Source: Quercus robur
Taxonomy: Eukaryota > Streptophyta > Magnoliopsida > Fagales > Fagaceae
NCBI RefSeq assembly: GCF_932294415.1
Contig: NC_065544.1
Span: 35,210,310-35,274,309 of the forward strand
Length of the DNA: 64,000 nt
Direction of reading: 5' to 3'
The notes beneath the pieces are model-generated. The model ran no database searches, had not been told where the DNA came from, and saw only the letters and a list, made by a program, of their open reading frames with translations. Shown one piece after another: positions 1 through 14,700 of this stretch. Each line of letters opens with the position of its first letter. The first letter of the stretch is position 1. A program made the translations under genes and the position numbers.

Positions 1-2669
1 TTTCATAAATTGTTTTTATACTGCTAAGTGATATAATTGATAACTTAAAAGATTAATCTTCTGTCACACTTTCAGACTTCATGTGATTTGTTGCCCACTG
101 TGTTCAACTGCTAACTTAAAAATTGATTTCGATTTGTTGCTACCATGTTTCTTTTTTCTGACCAGAACAGGAAACATCCAAGTTCTAATGTGTTTCTTAT
201 TGCCCTAGCATAATAATTTATAAAATCAGAAGATATAAAAAGCTATTATACTATAGCATGGCCTATTGGGTCCCAAACCATGATACCTTCTTTTGTCTCA
301 CCAACAAACTTCTTCTTTACGCTCCAAGGCACGTGTATAGTACTAATCTAGCAAAAGAGATTCATAAATAAATAGTTTATATAGTGAGAGATCAGAAGAA
401 TAGTGCACCTTCATGGAAAAGCTTGGTCATCATCCTTGACAGTGAGCCTAACTTCGCAAACTTTTTTCTTAAATAAGAGTAAGTCTAGTATCACAAAAAT
501 TTTCACAATTTGTTCATGTAATGAGTTGTAAGTGGTGGAATTGTGGACCCATGTGTACCCAAAATATTTTTTCCAACTTTCACCATTCATCACGTTAGCG
601 AGAGCGAGTTGTGACAAAAGTTATAAAAATGATTGTAGCAGTAAACTTTTTGAGAAGTCTATTGCTACATTAAAAAAAAAGAGAGTGGGAGATTGTGACC
701 TTTTTTCTCAAGTTGGGGCTGTCAAATCTGTGATGACAAGAGACTAAAGAAGCATGACCACTATAATTAGGTTCTAAAGTCATTTTAGACATTAGATTGG
801 GAACCTTTTAATTCTTTTCCCCCCACTTCGGGTTACAACTGTATATGTTCCTGCTTCTTTTATGTTTTCATTGGCTATTTTCATCTATGATTCGTCAACT
901 TTATAATGTGAATGGTCTTGGTGAGCCAATGTGGCTCTGTTTGGGCAAAGGTTGAGGGAGGCTCATGACTTGTATGTCTGTGATGCAGATTGCAGAAGTG
1001 TCTGTGTCAGAGTACTGCTAGAATGAATGAGCCACTGACTTAAAGAAGCTCGAATGAATGGCTATTAAATCCATGATTCCTCAAATCATGTAAGCTTAAT
1101 TTTTTAAATTTAGGCCAAAAGTTTCATAGTTTAATTGGTATTTTATGGAGTTTCTAAAATCTAAAGAAGATGTCGAGTGTTTTTTTATTTATTTTAATAA
1201 GATGTCAAGTGTTTAAATTTTTATATCTCTAAGTTTCTAACTATAAAAATTATACTAAAAAAAGAAAAAAAAACTGATATTCAATATGCATTTAGATAGA
1301 CTCATTTCATTTGTTTGCAATGAAGGAAAAAAAAAAACCATTATACCTTGAATAAATATATACTTTATTACTAGGACTCAATCTTTTAGAAAACAAAACC
1401 GAACTTGGTAAGACAAGTGTATTAATTGTTAAAAGTGTCAGTCAGGCAACTCTTCTAACCCTCGTTTTGGTGAACAAAAATTGTGATGTTGATTACAATT
1501 GGTAAGTTTGTAACAGAAGGAGAAAGAAAAGTTTCTTGAATTTTCATGAATGTTCGAAGAAATTAATAAAGTTTGGAAGGCTTGATGGAAACATGAAATA
1601 TAATGAAAACTGTTTTTGGCATAAAAATATTTGATGATTTAAAGATTTTTACTTGCATTTTCCTCAAAACTGATTTGGTATATCTCAGTGTAATGACTCA
1701 ACATTGCACATTTGAAGGTATGTAAGCTAAAAATTAGTATTTCTACAATCAGGTAAAGCTTCCATCTAGTGTATTGGAATATTGGATGGGACACGATATT
1801 GACATATGATCATTTTTTATATATGTCATGTCTTTGTCACTTTATTGTTCTAAAGCATTAAATAGAAGCCAAACCCTTGATTGGGATTTGAAAGCATGAT
1901 TTACAATTTTTTTTTTTAATTTTGTTTAATTCAAGAAAAAAAAAAACAGTTTATATTTTTAATCTAAAAGGTATTTTTCAAACTTATTTTAGTATAGTTT
2001 TGGGGAACCATTTCAATTTGACATATAATGATTATAAAATTTTCTATCAACTGTATAAATAAAAAGTGCAAGCTGGGTCTTTCATGCAATTCATTGATCA
2101 ATAGAATTGAAATAAAGTACCTTTATTTTTGCTGAGAAAGTTGGCAAAACGGTTTCATACTTCATATTTCATAAGCTAGCATAGGCATAGCCATCCCTTT
2201 TTTTATTTTTCAGTCCTCAAGGCAAGGCTTCCTAGTTCCTACACATGAACTATGGATCGGTTTGCGATTGGTTAATAGGCCTAGGAAGGCCTAAGACATA
2301 GCTGTGATTGTGAACTTTCGCTGCAACAAAGAGCCCAGCACGCCACCCAATCATTCGATATGTGCACCCAAACTCCAAGTGGTCCCCTTGTCTAAAGCCC
2401 AAATACATTAGAAGCTCAGAACATATTCAACTTATAATAATGGTAGATGTCATCCTCATCATTTTGAGGTTGACTTGAATATCACTTTTTTTAGGATGGT
2501 TTGGCATTAAGCTTATAAACTTTTATCCTTTTCTCATTCCTACTTACTTGATAAAAAAAAAAAAGTGAAAAAAAAAAAAAATCATTGCCCTCAACTTTCT
2601 TCTTCTCAAACCCTCATACTTTATTTTAAATTGCACAACCTTTGAGATTTGATTAAGAAACTTTACTAT
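1..2669. other. Intergenic AT-rich DNA, no gene recognised
   Basis: No open frame here looks like a plant gene: the longest frames are about 70 codons and low in complexity. A short exon-like stretch after a CAG near 989 could read I-A-E-V-S-V-S-E-Y-C then stop, and might be the last exon of a gene that starts outside the window. I cannot support it further. Homopolymer runs are frequent. Confidence 0.5.
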
Positions 2670-2757
2670 AGCCCTTTATATTTTGAGATGAGTCATACTT
2701 AATGAAAAAAATACAGCCCTTTATATTTTGGGATAAGTCATACTTAATGAAAAACAA
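2670..2757. repeat. Two-copy tandem repeat, about 45 bp
   Basis: The unit starting agccctttatatttt at 2670 recurs at 2715 with a few changes (gagatgag against gggataag). It lies in non-coding DNA just upstream of a LINE fragment. Confidence 0.7.
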
Positions 2758-2835
2758 ATTCATATCAATTCACTAAATTATTTGAATTTTGATGTAACAG
2801 GGCATATAAAGCAGCCACAAGTCCATAACTCCCAA

Positions 2836-3178
2836 GCAAATTTTGGTAATGTGATTTTTGAAGAAGACTCTAGAAGCTATATTAAGACATTAAGGATGGT
2901 AGTGTTGCAGTTCCTTGAGAATTAAGAACTTTGTTGTTGATGTGAGATTGCTATTGGAGAGTTTTGCGAATGCCAGTTTTAGTTGGGTTAACTGCGAAGC
3001 AAATAGAGCAGCTCACTCCTTAGCTTGATGGTCTATGCTTAATTTTGTTTTTGGATCTTTTAATTTAGGAAATAACCATGTTGCTAAATGTAATTTTAGA
3101 GGAGACGTGCCATTAAGTTATTGGCACTCGGTAGCCCCTCTACTATTTCTGTTATAAATAATAATAATAATAATAATA
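2836..3178 (+). mobile_element. 5'-truncated L1-type LINE, RNase H tail
   Basis: The conceptual translation is broken by stops but keeps the end of a plant LINE RNase H domain (A-N-R-A-A-H-S-L-A near 3000). It ends in a run of TAA repeats at about 3157-3178. An 11-bp target-site duplication, ataactcccaa, flanks it at 2825-2835 and 3179-3189, which fixes both ends. The copy is about 343 bp, far shorter than a full LINE, as expected after 5' truncation during target-primed reverse transcription. It is dead. Confidence 0.75.
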
Positions 3179-3647
3179 ATAACTCCCAATTTAAAAAAAA
3201 AAAAAAAAAAAAAGAACTTCCCATAATGTACAAATCACAAAATAAACTTTGTAACTAAGAACAAACCTTTCTCCTTCCTCTTCCAACACCACGGATATAA
3301 GTAGATAAATGGGAGATAATTCAAATTCCTACAAAAGGAAGGGTTTATTGATAGAGGTTAGTGAGGAGATAAGACTAGTTATCATGTCAGATAGACACCT
3401 GGGCCCTAAGCTGATCCCTTAAAAACCCATTTAACAGTAATCATGATTAAAAAGTTGCTACTTAGTTCATTGCAAAGATCAAATCATATAATATAGATCT
3501 AAAGTCATAAAGTATAACTTTATCTATAAAGCTACCCGAAGGCAAAGTCTACTTTTTAAAGGTAGAAATTAAAATTTATGCTTATGTATCTTACTCTACT
3601 TCCTCTCCAGCTCTCATTCTCACTTAAAAAAATAAAAAAATAAAATT

Positions 3648-3976
3648 ATTTTGGTCCTTAAACTTTACTAAAATGTTGTTTTTGATTTCTAAATTTCAAA
3701 AGATTCTTTTTTCATCTTTAAAATTTGTAAAAATTTCTTTTAAATAGTTTAGAGATAAAAAGAGGGATGAAAAAAAATAACTTTTTAAAATAGATTAAGA
3801 ATGAAAAAAGAATTGTTTTTTAAAAGTTTAAGGACAGAAGTGAAATATTTTCAATAGTTTAAGGATGGAAAATGAACTTTTTAAAAATTTAGGGACAAAA
3901 AAGAACTTTCCAAAGTTAAAGAATGAAAAAGAGAACTTTTTGGTAAAATTTAGAGACCAAAATGATATTTTACCAA
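3648..3976. mobile_element. MITE-like inverted-repeat element
   Basis: The left end reads ttttggtccttaaacttta. The right end near 3945-3976 is its imperfect reverse complement (aaatttagagaccaaaatg). The inside is a series of related lines of the type 'agtttaaggatgaaaa'. There is no coding capacity. The class is not clear. Confidence 0.5.
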
Positions 3977-4230
3977 AAAAAAGAAAAAAAAAAAACCTCA
4001 GACCTGACTTGAATATAACATTGAAATATTCATTCCATTTGAAATGGGCTCAGAGGGCTAGATGTAGAATGTACTGCCCAAAAAGCCCATAATGTTCACG
4101 AAGCAGGTGGTCCGGCCCAAAATAAAAAAAGAAGATTTTTTATTTAAATTTTAGAAAAATTAAAAATAAAATAAATTATTAATTTCTTCCTTTTCAGACA
4201 AAGAAAAAAAAGGGAATGTAAATGTAAATG

Positions 4231-4238
4231 TATATAAG
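4231..4238 (+). promoter_or_regulatory. TATA box of the DHU1-like gene
   Basis: TATATAAG lies about 90 bp upstream of the start codon at 4325. This leaves room for a 5' UTR of about 60 bases. Confidence 0.55.
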
Positions 4239-4324
4239 TTTGAAAAACCGACAGTTCTTTCTTTCTTCTTCTGCTAATTAGGAGTATAATTCAAAAGGCT
4301 CCGATTGTTGAAGCTCAAATCGCT

Positions 4325-7300
4325 ATGGCAATCGATATCTCAACTTTAGAAGAAAGGTTTTCTTTCTCTTTTACCTCCATCTTTGTTTTTTTAATTATTG
4401 TTTTTTCCTTAAATTTTTGTCTGAATATTTAATGGAGCTTTGAAATGATATTGTAATTCAGCATTTCAATCTAGTTGTAATCCATCCTTGTATTCTTTTA
4501 TGTTTTATGTTTTTGTTCTTGTTGTAGTTCATTGAATTCGTTTTTGGAAAATTTGAATTTCTGGTTGTAGGCAAAGTGTGTATAGCAGCAGTAGTAGCAG
4601 TAGTAAAGTTCACTCTTTGGCTTTGATTCGTGGGAAAGATTTTCATTTTCATTTGAATTTAGAAAATCCTGGGGTTAGCAAATGAAATTTGAAAGATAGG
4701 GAATGGACATGTTTGGGAGAATTTCGGGTTTTAACAGGTTTGGTTTGATATATTAAACATGGTGGCAGGGACCAGAAGAAAGATAGGGAATGGACATGTT
4801 TGGGAGAAACAAATCCTTCCAAGGTGGAATGATTCTATAGCTCTTTTAGAAATTAATTTATTAAAAAGCACTAAAGGGGTGTTAATCCATGTATACAAGA
4901 GATATACCATTAACCAACAATGGAAATTACAAATGTTTAGCATCTCATGTAAATTGAAAAAGGAAAACTGCCCTGAAGCATTCATCCACTCAAATAAAAC
5001 TTAGAGGACTGAGAGTTTCAAATCCGAGATAGTTTCTAAAGTCACTTATATGGTAGTGAGAGACTAAAGTCTCCTTTGATGGTTGCTTGACTTGCTAATT
5101 GATGTAACTTTTCTTTTGATGTCATCACTTTTACCATATACTTGATTTACTCTATTTTTAATTATTTACTCTTTCTATTGGTTCTAGGTACATTAATTCT
5201 TGTGGGAAACATGGTGTTCTACCTAATACTACAATTCTGTCTAGCCTATTTGAGGTTTGTGTTGATTGTTTTCTGACCCTAAGTAGTTCAAATGTACAAT
5301 TTCTTAAAACGATTATATTTTCATTGGCTCATTGCTTTTCTTGTTGTTATGAAGAATTTTTATCATCATCATCATCATAAATTTATGTGTCCTGAATAAC
5401 ATATAGGAATGAGCCTCGTAGCTCAATTAGCACTCTTGGAGTCTTGGTGTTTCCAACGGTTGTCCAGGGTTCCAATTTACTCATTGTAACTATTGAATTA
5501 TAAAAAAGAAAAAAAAAAAAAAACATATGGGAGTGAGAACAAATGAGCAATTTGTAATAAGTTGCTTTAGAGTTTGGGAGGATGCTCTGCCTGAAATTTT
5601 TTATCTAAAAAAATTAAAAGCAACAGTTCTCAAATTTATCATCTGAGACAGATATCTTTAATTTTGTGTTTTCCCAATATCTTAAGTTGTCATGGACTTG
5701 TAGAGGGAGTAGATATCTCTTACATTTTCCTGAGCATGTTCCATGACTTGCAATTTATATGCTGGATACAAATTTTGTATTTGGTATTATTGTATGCTGG
5801 ATTGTGGTTCTACGGGAATGACACTTTTCTTTGTTTCTGATCTCAATATGCATTTGCCTTTAGAAGAATCTGAAGTTGGATTGATCACTGCTGTTTATTT
5901 ATTTATTTATATTTTATTTGAAATTCAGGCTCAAGTGAAAAAAGCCCGCCAGGAGCTATGTAGCCTGGAGATTCTCTTGGACGATATTAAAGATATTGAT
6001 TTTCCTCCACTTCTTGATTTATTTATAGAACTTGGTTCTTCAGAGATCCAAGCAATAGATGTACATAATGAATCGTTATGCGTGTTGAATGGAGAATATG
6101 CTTTGTCATTGATGCGTGTCATCAATCAAAAGCTTCGACGAGTTGACCTCCAGGATTTGTCATTTGGAAAGAACTTCTTGCGGTATATATTCATGCTTAG
6201 TTTGCATAGTATTTTAGTATTTCATTGTAAATATCTGTGTTTTCTTTTTGCTACATATCTTAGAAGTAATAAGACAGTGAGGCTCTATGATTTTAGCCTT
6301 TTGATATTTCAATCTATTTAAAACTTGATAATTGAGAAGAAGTATCTTTTGATTGGCGAAGAGCTCAGTTTGGATGTGACGGGATAATTGGTGTTGGCAC
6401 TTCAATAACATTTAAAAGTGAATTAGAATTCTTGACTTTCACATGGTACTAAAAAATGAATCCATTCTATGGTTCATAATATTTGTATCAAGTCTTTTTG
6501 TAATATGACTGGCACTAATGTAAATTTTACCAATCTACCTCTGAAGATAAAATTCTGGAACTTAAAATGGGATCTTGATAATGGAATTGAGGTACGTGGT
6601 AAATGTAAAAAGATCTTAAAATGCCATTCTTCTCATAAGAAAAAAAGAATTAGTGGTTTTAAATTGACTAAGAGAGGCAGTAATGAGGAAAATTCCCTTT
6701 TTATTATGTTCATGTGGTCCACTTTGTAACTCACTTTATTGATATGGAACCCTTCACTATTATATTCAGTAAACTGCTCCCACAACCTATGTTTGTCAAT
6801 TAGCAACTGACTTGTCAAGCTATCAACCATCTGAATTTTCTTGCGGTGACTGCTTTTAATCACTTCTGCAACAATTTCTTCTTGGTGAATGTTGAAGTGA
6901 CTAGAAGGTTACTTAAGAAAAAATAAATCTTTTTTGGTAGTCAGAAAGATTACAAGCATTCAAAGTCTATGTATCTCTATAATGCCATATTTATCAGGAA
7001 TGTTGAAGGACGGTGGGGTCTAAAATCATATTATTTCATATGCTAAAGCGTCTTCTGTTTTTGTCTTCGATATTTTTATATTTTTCTTAGGTGACCTTAG
7101 TTTTTTATCTCTCCTCCATTGCTTAAGTTTGCATCTAGTGAGTACATATATCCCATTAAAGTTTCCAATAGTAGTACCTTTTGCATTATATGTCCTCTTG
7201 AAGTTCCCGTTCAGAGTGATTTCTGCTTGCAATGATGCACACAGAGTTGGTTTTTTTGTTTTCATTGCTTAGAGAAACATTGTATTGATTGACAAAGTTT

Positions 7301-10300
7301 GTGAAGCTATAGGTCTTGCAAAGATAAATGACTTCCACTGTTAATTTAATTTTACTCTCAGGGATCTCTCTAAGAGAGGTTTGCCATGCCAAGTTTTATC
7401 CTTGAGGTCTTCGCACTTCCGGAAGCTGAACATGATGGGGGAGTTCATGCAGATACACACCCTAAACCTTGACTTCAGTACTTCACTTACTAGTTTCAAG
7501 GAGGATTGTTTTATTTGCATGCCCAATTTAACGCACCTCTCATTGTGTGAAACCAGAATTACAAATCTTTGGACAACCATTGCAGCACTTTCTAAACTCC
7601 CTCGTTTGGTTGAACTTCGGTTTCAGAATTGGCTGTGTTGCAATGATGCTGGGCCTTCAGCTGCTTCATCTGATGGAAAGTCAAATAACAAAACTGATTT
7701 CAGTCAGCCAAACAGCTCTTCTTACATTAGAGCATCATCTATCGATATTGGTGTACTCACTGATTATGACTCTAGCACAGAAGAGGCTCTCAGGAATTTA
7801 TTTTCGTTTGAAGATGTTGCCATAAATCAAGAAGTTCAAAGCATGATTGAGGATTCATCAGATGATAGTGATGTGGATTTCTCGAGTCATCAGCAAGAAT
7901 ATGGTTCCCGGGAGCTATTATTTACTGATTTTCCTAGGTTGAATGGACAGGTTGATCAGCGGAATGAGGTAAACCACATGGTCCTTTTTCATTAGATAAT
8001 TGTTTCTATTGATCATAATTGCCATTTGCTAGTGAGCACTAGCGCAAATGGTACTTCCTCCTTCCATGATAATAAGATGGAGCGTGAGGCTGTGGCAAGA
8101 TCTATTGGGTATTTGTGACACTTACCAATGGAAAAAGAAATGCAAGATAGGCAGTGAAAATATTCCATTATTTAGAAATTGTACCGATTGTAATTAATTC
8201 TAGGTAATTATTGCATATATGTTTGTTACTTCGTGTTTTTGCCTTGTCCTATTTTATGGTCTATGTTAGATTTATGCCTCCGAAATGCTGTGGATTCTAA
8301 GAGACTGTTTGGATGGCTTGTTTCCATAACTAAATTCTCTGTTTCCATAACTTATAACTCAAAAATGGTGGGACCCAAAGCTCAATATCCATTTGGCTGC
8401 ACGATAAATCTGTTTCAATTTCTATAACTTATAACTTAATGTCATTTTTGTAATTAAACACACATGGGGACCCACTAGTCATAACTCAGCCGCACCTTTT
8501 GACTTTTTTTTTTCCTTTCTTCTCCTGGGTTCGGTCTTCTCCTCTTGGGTTTCTTTTTTTTTTTTTCTTTCACTGGGTTCGGTCTTCTCCTGGTTTTTTT
8601 TTTTTTTTTTTTTTTCACTGGGTTTCGTCTTCTCTTGGGTTTCTTCATTTTTTTTTTTTCACTGGGATCGGGTTTCTAGATACTGGAAAAAAAAAAAAAA
8701 GCTGCACCGAGTGACAGGTATGGGGCTCACAAATAGTGTGAAAAATATTGAGTGATAGAAAGTGAGTGATGGTATCAAACGGGTGTGAAAAATTAAGTGA
8801 TGAGTGATGAGTGATGGAAATTGAGTGATGAAATTTTTGCATCCAAACAGCCTCTAAGATTCTTTTTTTTTTATCTTTTAATTTTCTTTTTCTTTTAAAT
8901 GGCTTCATCAGACATGAATTTTCTATGGATATTGTTATTTCCTTATGACCTCCAGCCCCACCAGCTTCAATTTAAGCCCATGATAAAAAAAGTTCTACTG
9001 TAAATTGGATTGATCTTAATGTTATACACATGTAGGTAATGTACATACACAAGTTTTCTGTTGTCTATATACATGCATCATAATTTTAAACACACCCACG
9101 CACACTAATCTCCGTTGTCTAATTCACCCCACCTTTTGAGTCCTTTACATATAAATTCCTAACTTGTTTTGCAGGTTTCTTTTGATACATTAGACAACCA
9201 AAATGGAGAAGAGTCTTTAGCTGGTGCCTTTACAAGGCAAATTGAAGATGTCACTTTGAAGTTCATTTCTTGTCATGCTTCACCAATATGCTTTGAGAAA
9301 TACTACAGAGAATATATGATAACTTCATTGCCCCATTTGAAAGTCTTGGATAACCTGCCTATCGGAGAGGATGACAGGGAAAGGGCTACAATCACCTTTT
9401 CACAGTACTTTGAGTATCTACCCTACAGAAGAAAGCATAAAGAAAGCGTTGTTAGTATCTTACAAAAGCGTGAAATAAGAGCAAGCCAAAGTCTTATGCG
9501 GACTCCAAAGCAAAAGTCGTCATATATTTCTGGAAAGTCAAAATATTTTTATACCAGGTCTCTTTGTGCTGCCAAAGTTGGGTCTTCCGCTTGGCCTTTC
9601 TTGCACCCTCTTTCTATTTCAAGCAGTGGTTTGGGAGATGAAGGTATGGGCTTTCGTCCAAGGCAGTTCGAGTATCATCCATCTGATTCGAGCCTAATGG
9701 TCTTTGGAACTTTGGATGGCGAAGTAGTTGTAGTCAACCATGAGAAAGAGAAAATTGTTAGTCATATACCGTCGCTTGGTGCAATGAACAGTGTGTTGGG
9801 ACTCTGTTGGCTCAAGAACTATCCCTCCAAGGTATATTATTCCTGCAGAGAATGTGGTAAAGAGAGTAAATTCTTGTGCTTTATTATTCTATTAGTACAT
9901 ACACTCTGCAGTTAGAAGTTCTTTTCTGGGCAATTATTGTTGCAGTTATATTTGCAGACTGCTACATCGTCAGACTTCAGAATGTTTTGTTTTTTTCCTG
10001 TCATGCTTATTTGGAGCCATGCAGGGGATAGATTGATTCAAAAACCAGAAATGTTATGTTCTGTGGCTAGTGACTGCAAGAACTGCTTACAGCAGGATGT
10101 TAGATACGAGTTAGCATGATTAGAAATGGTTGTAATCATACTTTCTAATAGTTCATGACACAAGTATCTACCTGCCTTAGAGGATTTTGTTAATTCCAGA
10201 AACTTTTCCATTTCTCGGTAATTCTGTTAGATAAATCTGCATCTGAAATTTTGGGCATTTTCTTGGATTATTCAAGTCATTTTTGTATTTTCTCATTTGA

Positions 10301-11688
10301 CATTCACCATTGGTGCATTTTTAGAGCATTTGCTTCTTGTTGATTTTATCCCTGATGAATATGGAATTTCTAATTCTTTCTTGTTTTTTCCCCTTGGTGA
10401 ATGCCAGCTCATAGCTGGTTCAGATAATGGTTCACTGAAATTGTATGATATCCAGAAAATGCCAACAACAAATATGGGCATATATAATACTGCTGGTTTT
10501 GTCACCTTTGATGATTTCGACCAGTTGACATCTGTTCATGTTAACTCTACGGATGAACTTTTTCTAGCAAGTGGGTACTCAAGAAATGTTGCATTGTATG
10601 ACATAAACAGTGGAAGACGCTTACAGGTGTTCACTGATATGCATCGAGAGCATATTAATGTTGTGAAGTTTGCCAACTATTCTCCCTCACTTTTTGCTAC
10701 TTCTTCCTTTGATCAAGATGTCAAGATGTGGGACTTGAGACAGAAACCAATACGGCCTTGCTATACTGCTTCAAGCTCTAGGGGAAATGTGATGGTTTGC
10801 TTTTCTCCAGATGATCATTATCTTCTTGTGTCAGCTGTGGACAACGAGGTAGGATTAAACTAATTCACAGTATGTTGGGCGCGTCATTTTTCTTCTTTCT
10901 AAGTTCTCAAATATCCAACTTATACTTAGGTCCCATCCCAGGAATTCTGCCCCCAAGTCTTGGACTTCAAATGATTATTGGGATTGGTCCAGGCACATAT
11001 ATCAATTATCTAATTTAAAAAGAAATTTGGTTAGAACCTGTCTTGAACCTAATCATTGAAATAAAAATTTTCATTAACAGCATTCAGCATTCTTTTTCCT
11101 GTAAAATTATTCTTTGTGAGGTTTTTCCCTTTCTTTTGTATGCATAATTTTTAATTACTAACTTTAGTTGTTTGCTCTATTCTTCTATCGTATGAAGCCC
11201 TCATTGAGGATTGGTACTTTTTGGCCATAGACCACCCAAAATTATGGGGTCCTGATATTCATTAGGCTAGGTTTTTGGTCCTGAACCAATGCCATGAAAG
11301 TGCTTATGTCAATATGGCTACCACAAAGTTTCAATGCTCTCTAATAGGCAAGTGTTAGATAAATGGACTTATACTAGCGCCTTGGTATCTATGGAGCGTT
11401 TTCTGTGGAGGATTATTTGTTGCATGGTGGTCTATTTGGAATGAAAGAAATGAGGGATATTTTCTGGTGGTGGATGCAGGTGCAGACTGGGTTCTTGGGA
11501 GGATATGTACTCTGTTGCCTTTTGGCGTAAATCCATACCTTAGTGTATACTTAGGGGGACTCCATTATTAATTGTTGTGGATTTCATTATGTGTTAGGCA
11601 ATTAATCATAGTATTAGTCTATTAGATTATGCATATAGGCCTTTTTGAGATGAATATTCCTTCTTTTTATTTTTTATGGTTTAATGAA

Positions 11689-11726
<38 letters not shown>

Positions 11727-14700
11727 CTCTTAAGAATTTAACACTTGAGACTAACATGTGGACATTGTCAGGTTAGACAACATCTGGCTGTTGATGGGAG
11801 GCTTCACTTGAAGTTTGAAATAGCTTCTACAGGAAGCTCTCAGAATTACACTCGTTCATATTACATGAATGGAAGAGATTATATTATCAGCGGGAGTTGT
11901 GATGAACATGTAGTCCGCATTTGCTGTGCTCAAACTGGAAGGCGTCTTAGGGATATATCTTTGGAGGTACCTCAGTCCTTATAATTACTTGGTTTGCGTT
12001 ACACTTTGAGGTATCATAATGTATGAACCACTTACGGATATGGATGCATATACCTATAGAACTCTAAAGAGAGTAGCATTTGGTGGTTTCTTCATCTTTT
12101 AATTTATTAAAAAGTTCTCACTAATTAGTTAAAATTAAAATGACAAAATTTAGAGTACAGAATATGATGTGGCTAAAATTTTGAAAGTAAAAGGATATTT
12201 AAATAATAAAAAATTATGAGTGTGCATTAGTGCTAGGGGCAAAATAGGATCTCACTGTAATTACCCACAGGTATAAATAATATTTATGTGTGTTAGGATA
12301 ATTATTCTTAACCCTAGCAATTGAACACAAACAAGGTTAGATGGGAACAAAATTAAAAAGTAAATGTAAGAGTACAAGGGTTTTGCTGAAAGTTTGTCTG
12401 GAGTAAGCTGAACTTGTAGTATTAACTGGTTTGATCTTCTCACCTTGTAAAAGCATGGTTGAGGTGAGGTCATGAGTTTAAGATCCACTAAATGTATATG
12501 TAATTACCAAGCAAAACTAAAAGGTTTGAGCTTCTCTTTCCTCCGTTTTTATCATATATGAACACAGTGAAGGAGATACTGTAGATAGGTAAAGTTGGAC
12601 TGGCAATTGCAAAGGTAAAGTGAAACTCTATCAAGACAAGAAAAGGCAAACCAAGAAAAGAAATGAAATACAAATATGAACTCTGTACCAGGAAATGCTT
12701 CACCTCCCTAATGAACTCCCAGTCCCTTTGAAAAAACATTTTTTTTTTTGATAAGTAGTCCCTTTGAAAAAACATATGCTGAAGAAATTATGTCCATTTG
12801 TTACATTGTGCTGTTCAAGTTCAATTACTATTTTGAGGATAGCTTTGAGATTAGTGCTTTTGTTCTGCAGGGAAGTGGCTCAGGGTCTATGTTTGTGCAA
12901 TCTTTGAGGGGTGATCCTTTCAGAGTGAGTTCTGCATTTTACTACTGATATGCATATACTGAAACCTCTTTTAGTAAATTTGTAGTATATTTATGAAATT
13001 ATTTCAGATTTTGCCATTTTATTTGGACATGTTGATGGATGATTATTTTCCTTTTCTTTGCTTATTTTTATTGAGAAGTTGCTTTCTGAGATATTGGTTT
13101 GCCAATTCTCTTACTTCCCTGGATAGTGCTCCATCATGATATAATAGAGTAGTGTTCTTTCCCTAAAACAGTTACCCTCAGAATTAACATTTACTGGTCA
13201 TCATGGTTGATGCAACATTGAAATTGCCAATGCATGGTGTCAATAAAATATGTATCACTCCCTTCCAGTCATTGGCGGAGCTAGGATTTTAGTTTAGGGG
13301 GTCAAAATTAAAAGATAAGATTGAGAGTAAAATTAATCTAAATATTATTAATCGATGTTAATAACAAAATAGATAAAGAATTATACACTATTAATGCAAT
13401 TGTCGTTCAAAATCTAATATAATATAAACTCTAATTTAATTTTTCATACATAGTTTAATTTGTTCAATTGGAAGATTAGTAAAATACACCTCGATATGAG
13501 TTTGTTTAGAATTTGAATCTAAATCATTATTATAATTTGGTTTCTCCATAATATCAATTGATTATAAGTATATATTTCATATTATTAAAATAAATACAAC
13601 AAAAAAAATCATAGTTAATAACAATAAAATTAAGTGATTATTCAAAATATATAGAATTTAAACGTGTAATTTGATTCCTTAAAATAAATTGAGAAAATAA
13701 ATCAATATAAAAGAATTATAAAGTTGTATTTTCATGGCCATGAATGCTCTTAAAAAGTTATGCAAAATTCAATATTTTTTACTCTATTCTTTAAGGTAGT
13801 AAGTAGTTAAAATTTGGTTCTATACTAAATATAAAGTGTTTCAAAATTGAAATTATGAAAAAGTTAAAGTAGAAGAGAAAAAGATTAGGGAACACTAAGA
13901 TTTTAGTTTGATATACAAGGACTAAATATATATTTTTATTATGATTATGTGGGAATATCTCTTTCGAAGAACAAATTGCCCTAAGGAAAGCACTCCGGGA
14001 AAAAAAATTTCCAGTGCTTGAGAACACGTGGCAAGGAAAAAAAGTATGGGTGTTAAGTAGGGCCCACAAAACTTTGTTTTGTTTAGAAAAAGACAAAATA
14101 ATGTTATGAAGATTTGCACCTAATATTGCTTTCTTCTCTAGGTGTGGAATGTTTGTGTCAAGGAAAAATGCTTGATAATGTAATATTTGGGTTGCTATTC
14201 TGGATTTTTTTGGGAGGTCAGGGGGGGCACTTGACCCCTCTCTCCCCCCACCCGGGGCCTCTTCCCCTGCTTCCAGTTAACAATCTTAAGATAACACAAC
14301 TTCTATGCTTGATTCATCAAATGTGTTCCCTACAATTGTGGGGTGTAATTATATATATTTTTCCTCGTCCTGTTTAGCTCTTAAAAATTGTCTTGACTTC
14401 TTTTGATGCTCGTTTTGAGGATATTCTTAATATGAGATTTTGATTTATCCCTTCACAAAATATGATATTCTTATGTTCCTTACATGAGTGGGAATAGGTG
14501 CTACATCAACTCAACTTCTAGGACGGATTATTTAGAATTTTTAGATCAGCTGAACTTTAGGTTTCTCCTTTTTTTTTGGGAGGGGGTGGGATTTATTTGG
14601 TTCATCCTTTGTGTACTAGGCTTGAGCCCTCTTTTTGTGCCTTAGCTATATATTTATTACTTATCTTAAAATAAAAATATCTTTATTGTTTAAAGCAACT

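Noticed and set aside
925-1022. Terminal exon of an upstream gene
   Set aside because: The short frame after a CAG ends in a stop, but there is no recognisable protein similarity or further exon in the window.
5414-5521. tRNA gene
   Set aside because: Box A- and box B-like motifs occur, but no cloverleaf; the A-rich tail and TSD show a SINE. The same applies at 47748, 54882 and 60525.
5743-6321. Frame of 192 codons read as its own gene
   Set aside because: It is exon 3 of the DHU1-like gene extended into the flanking introns.
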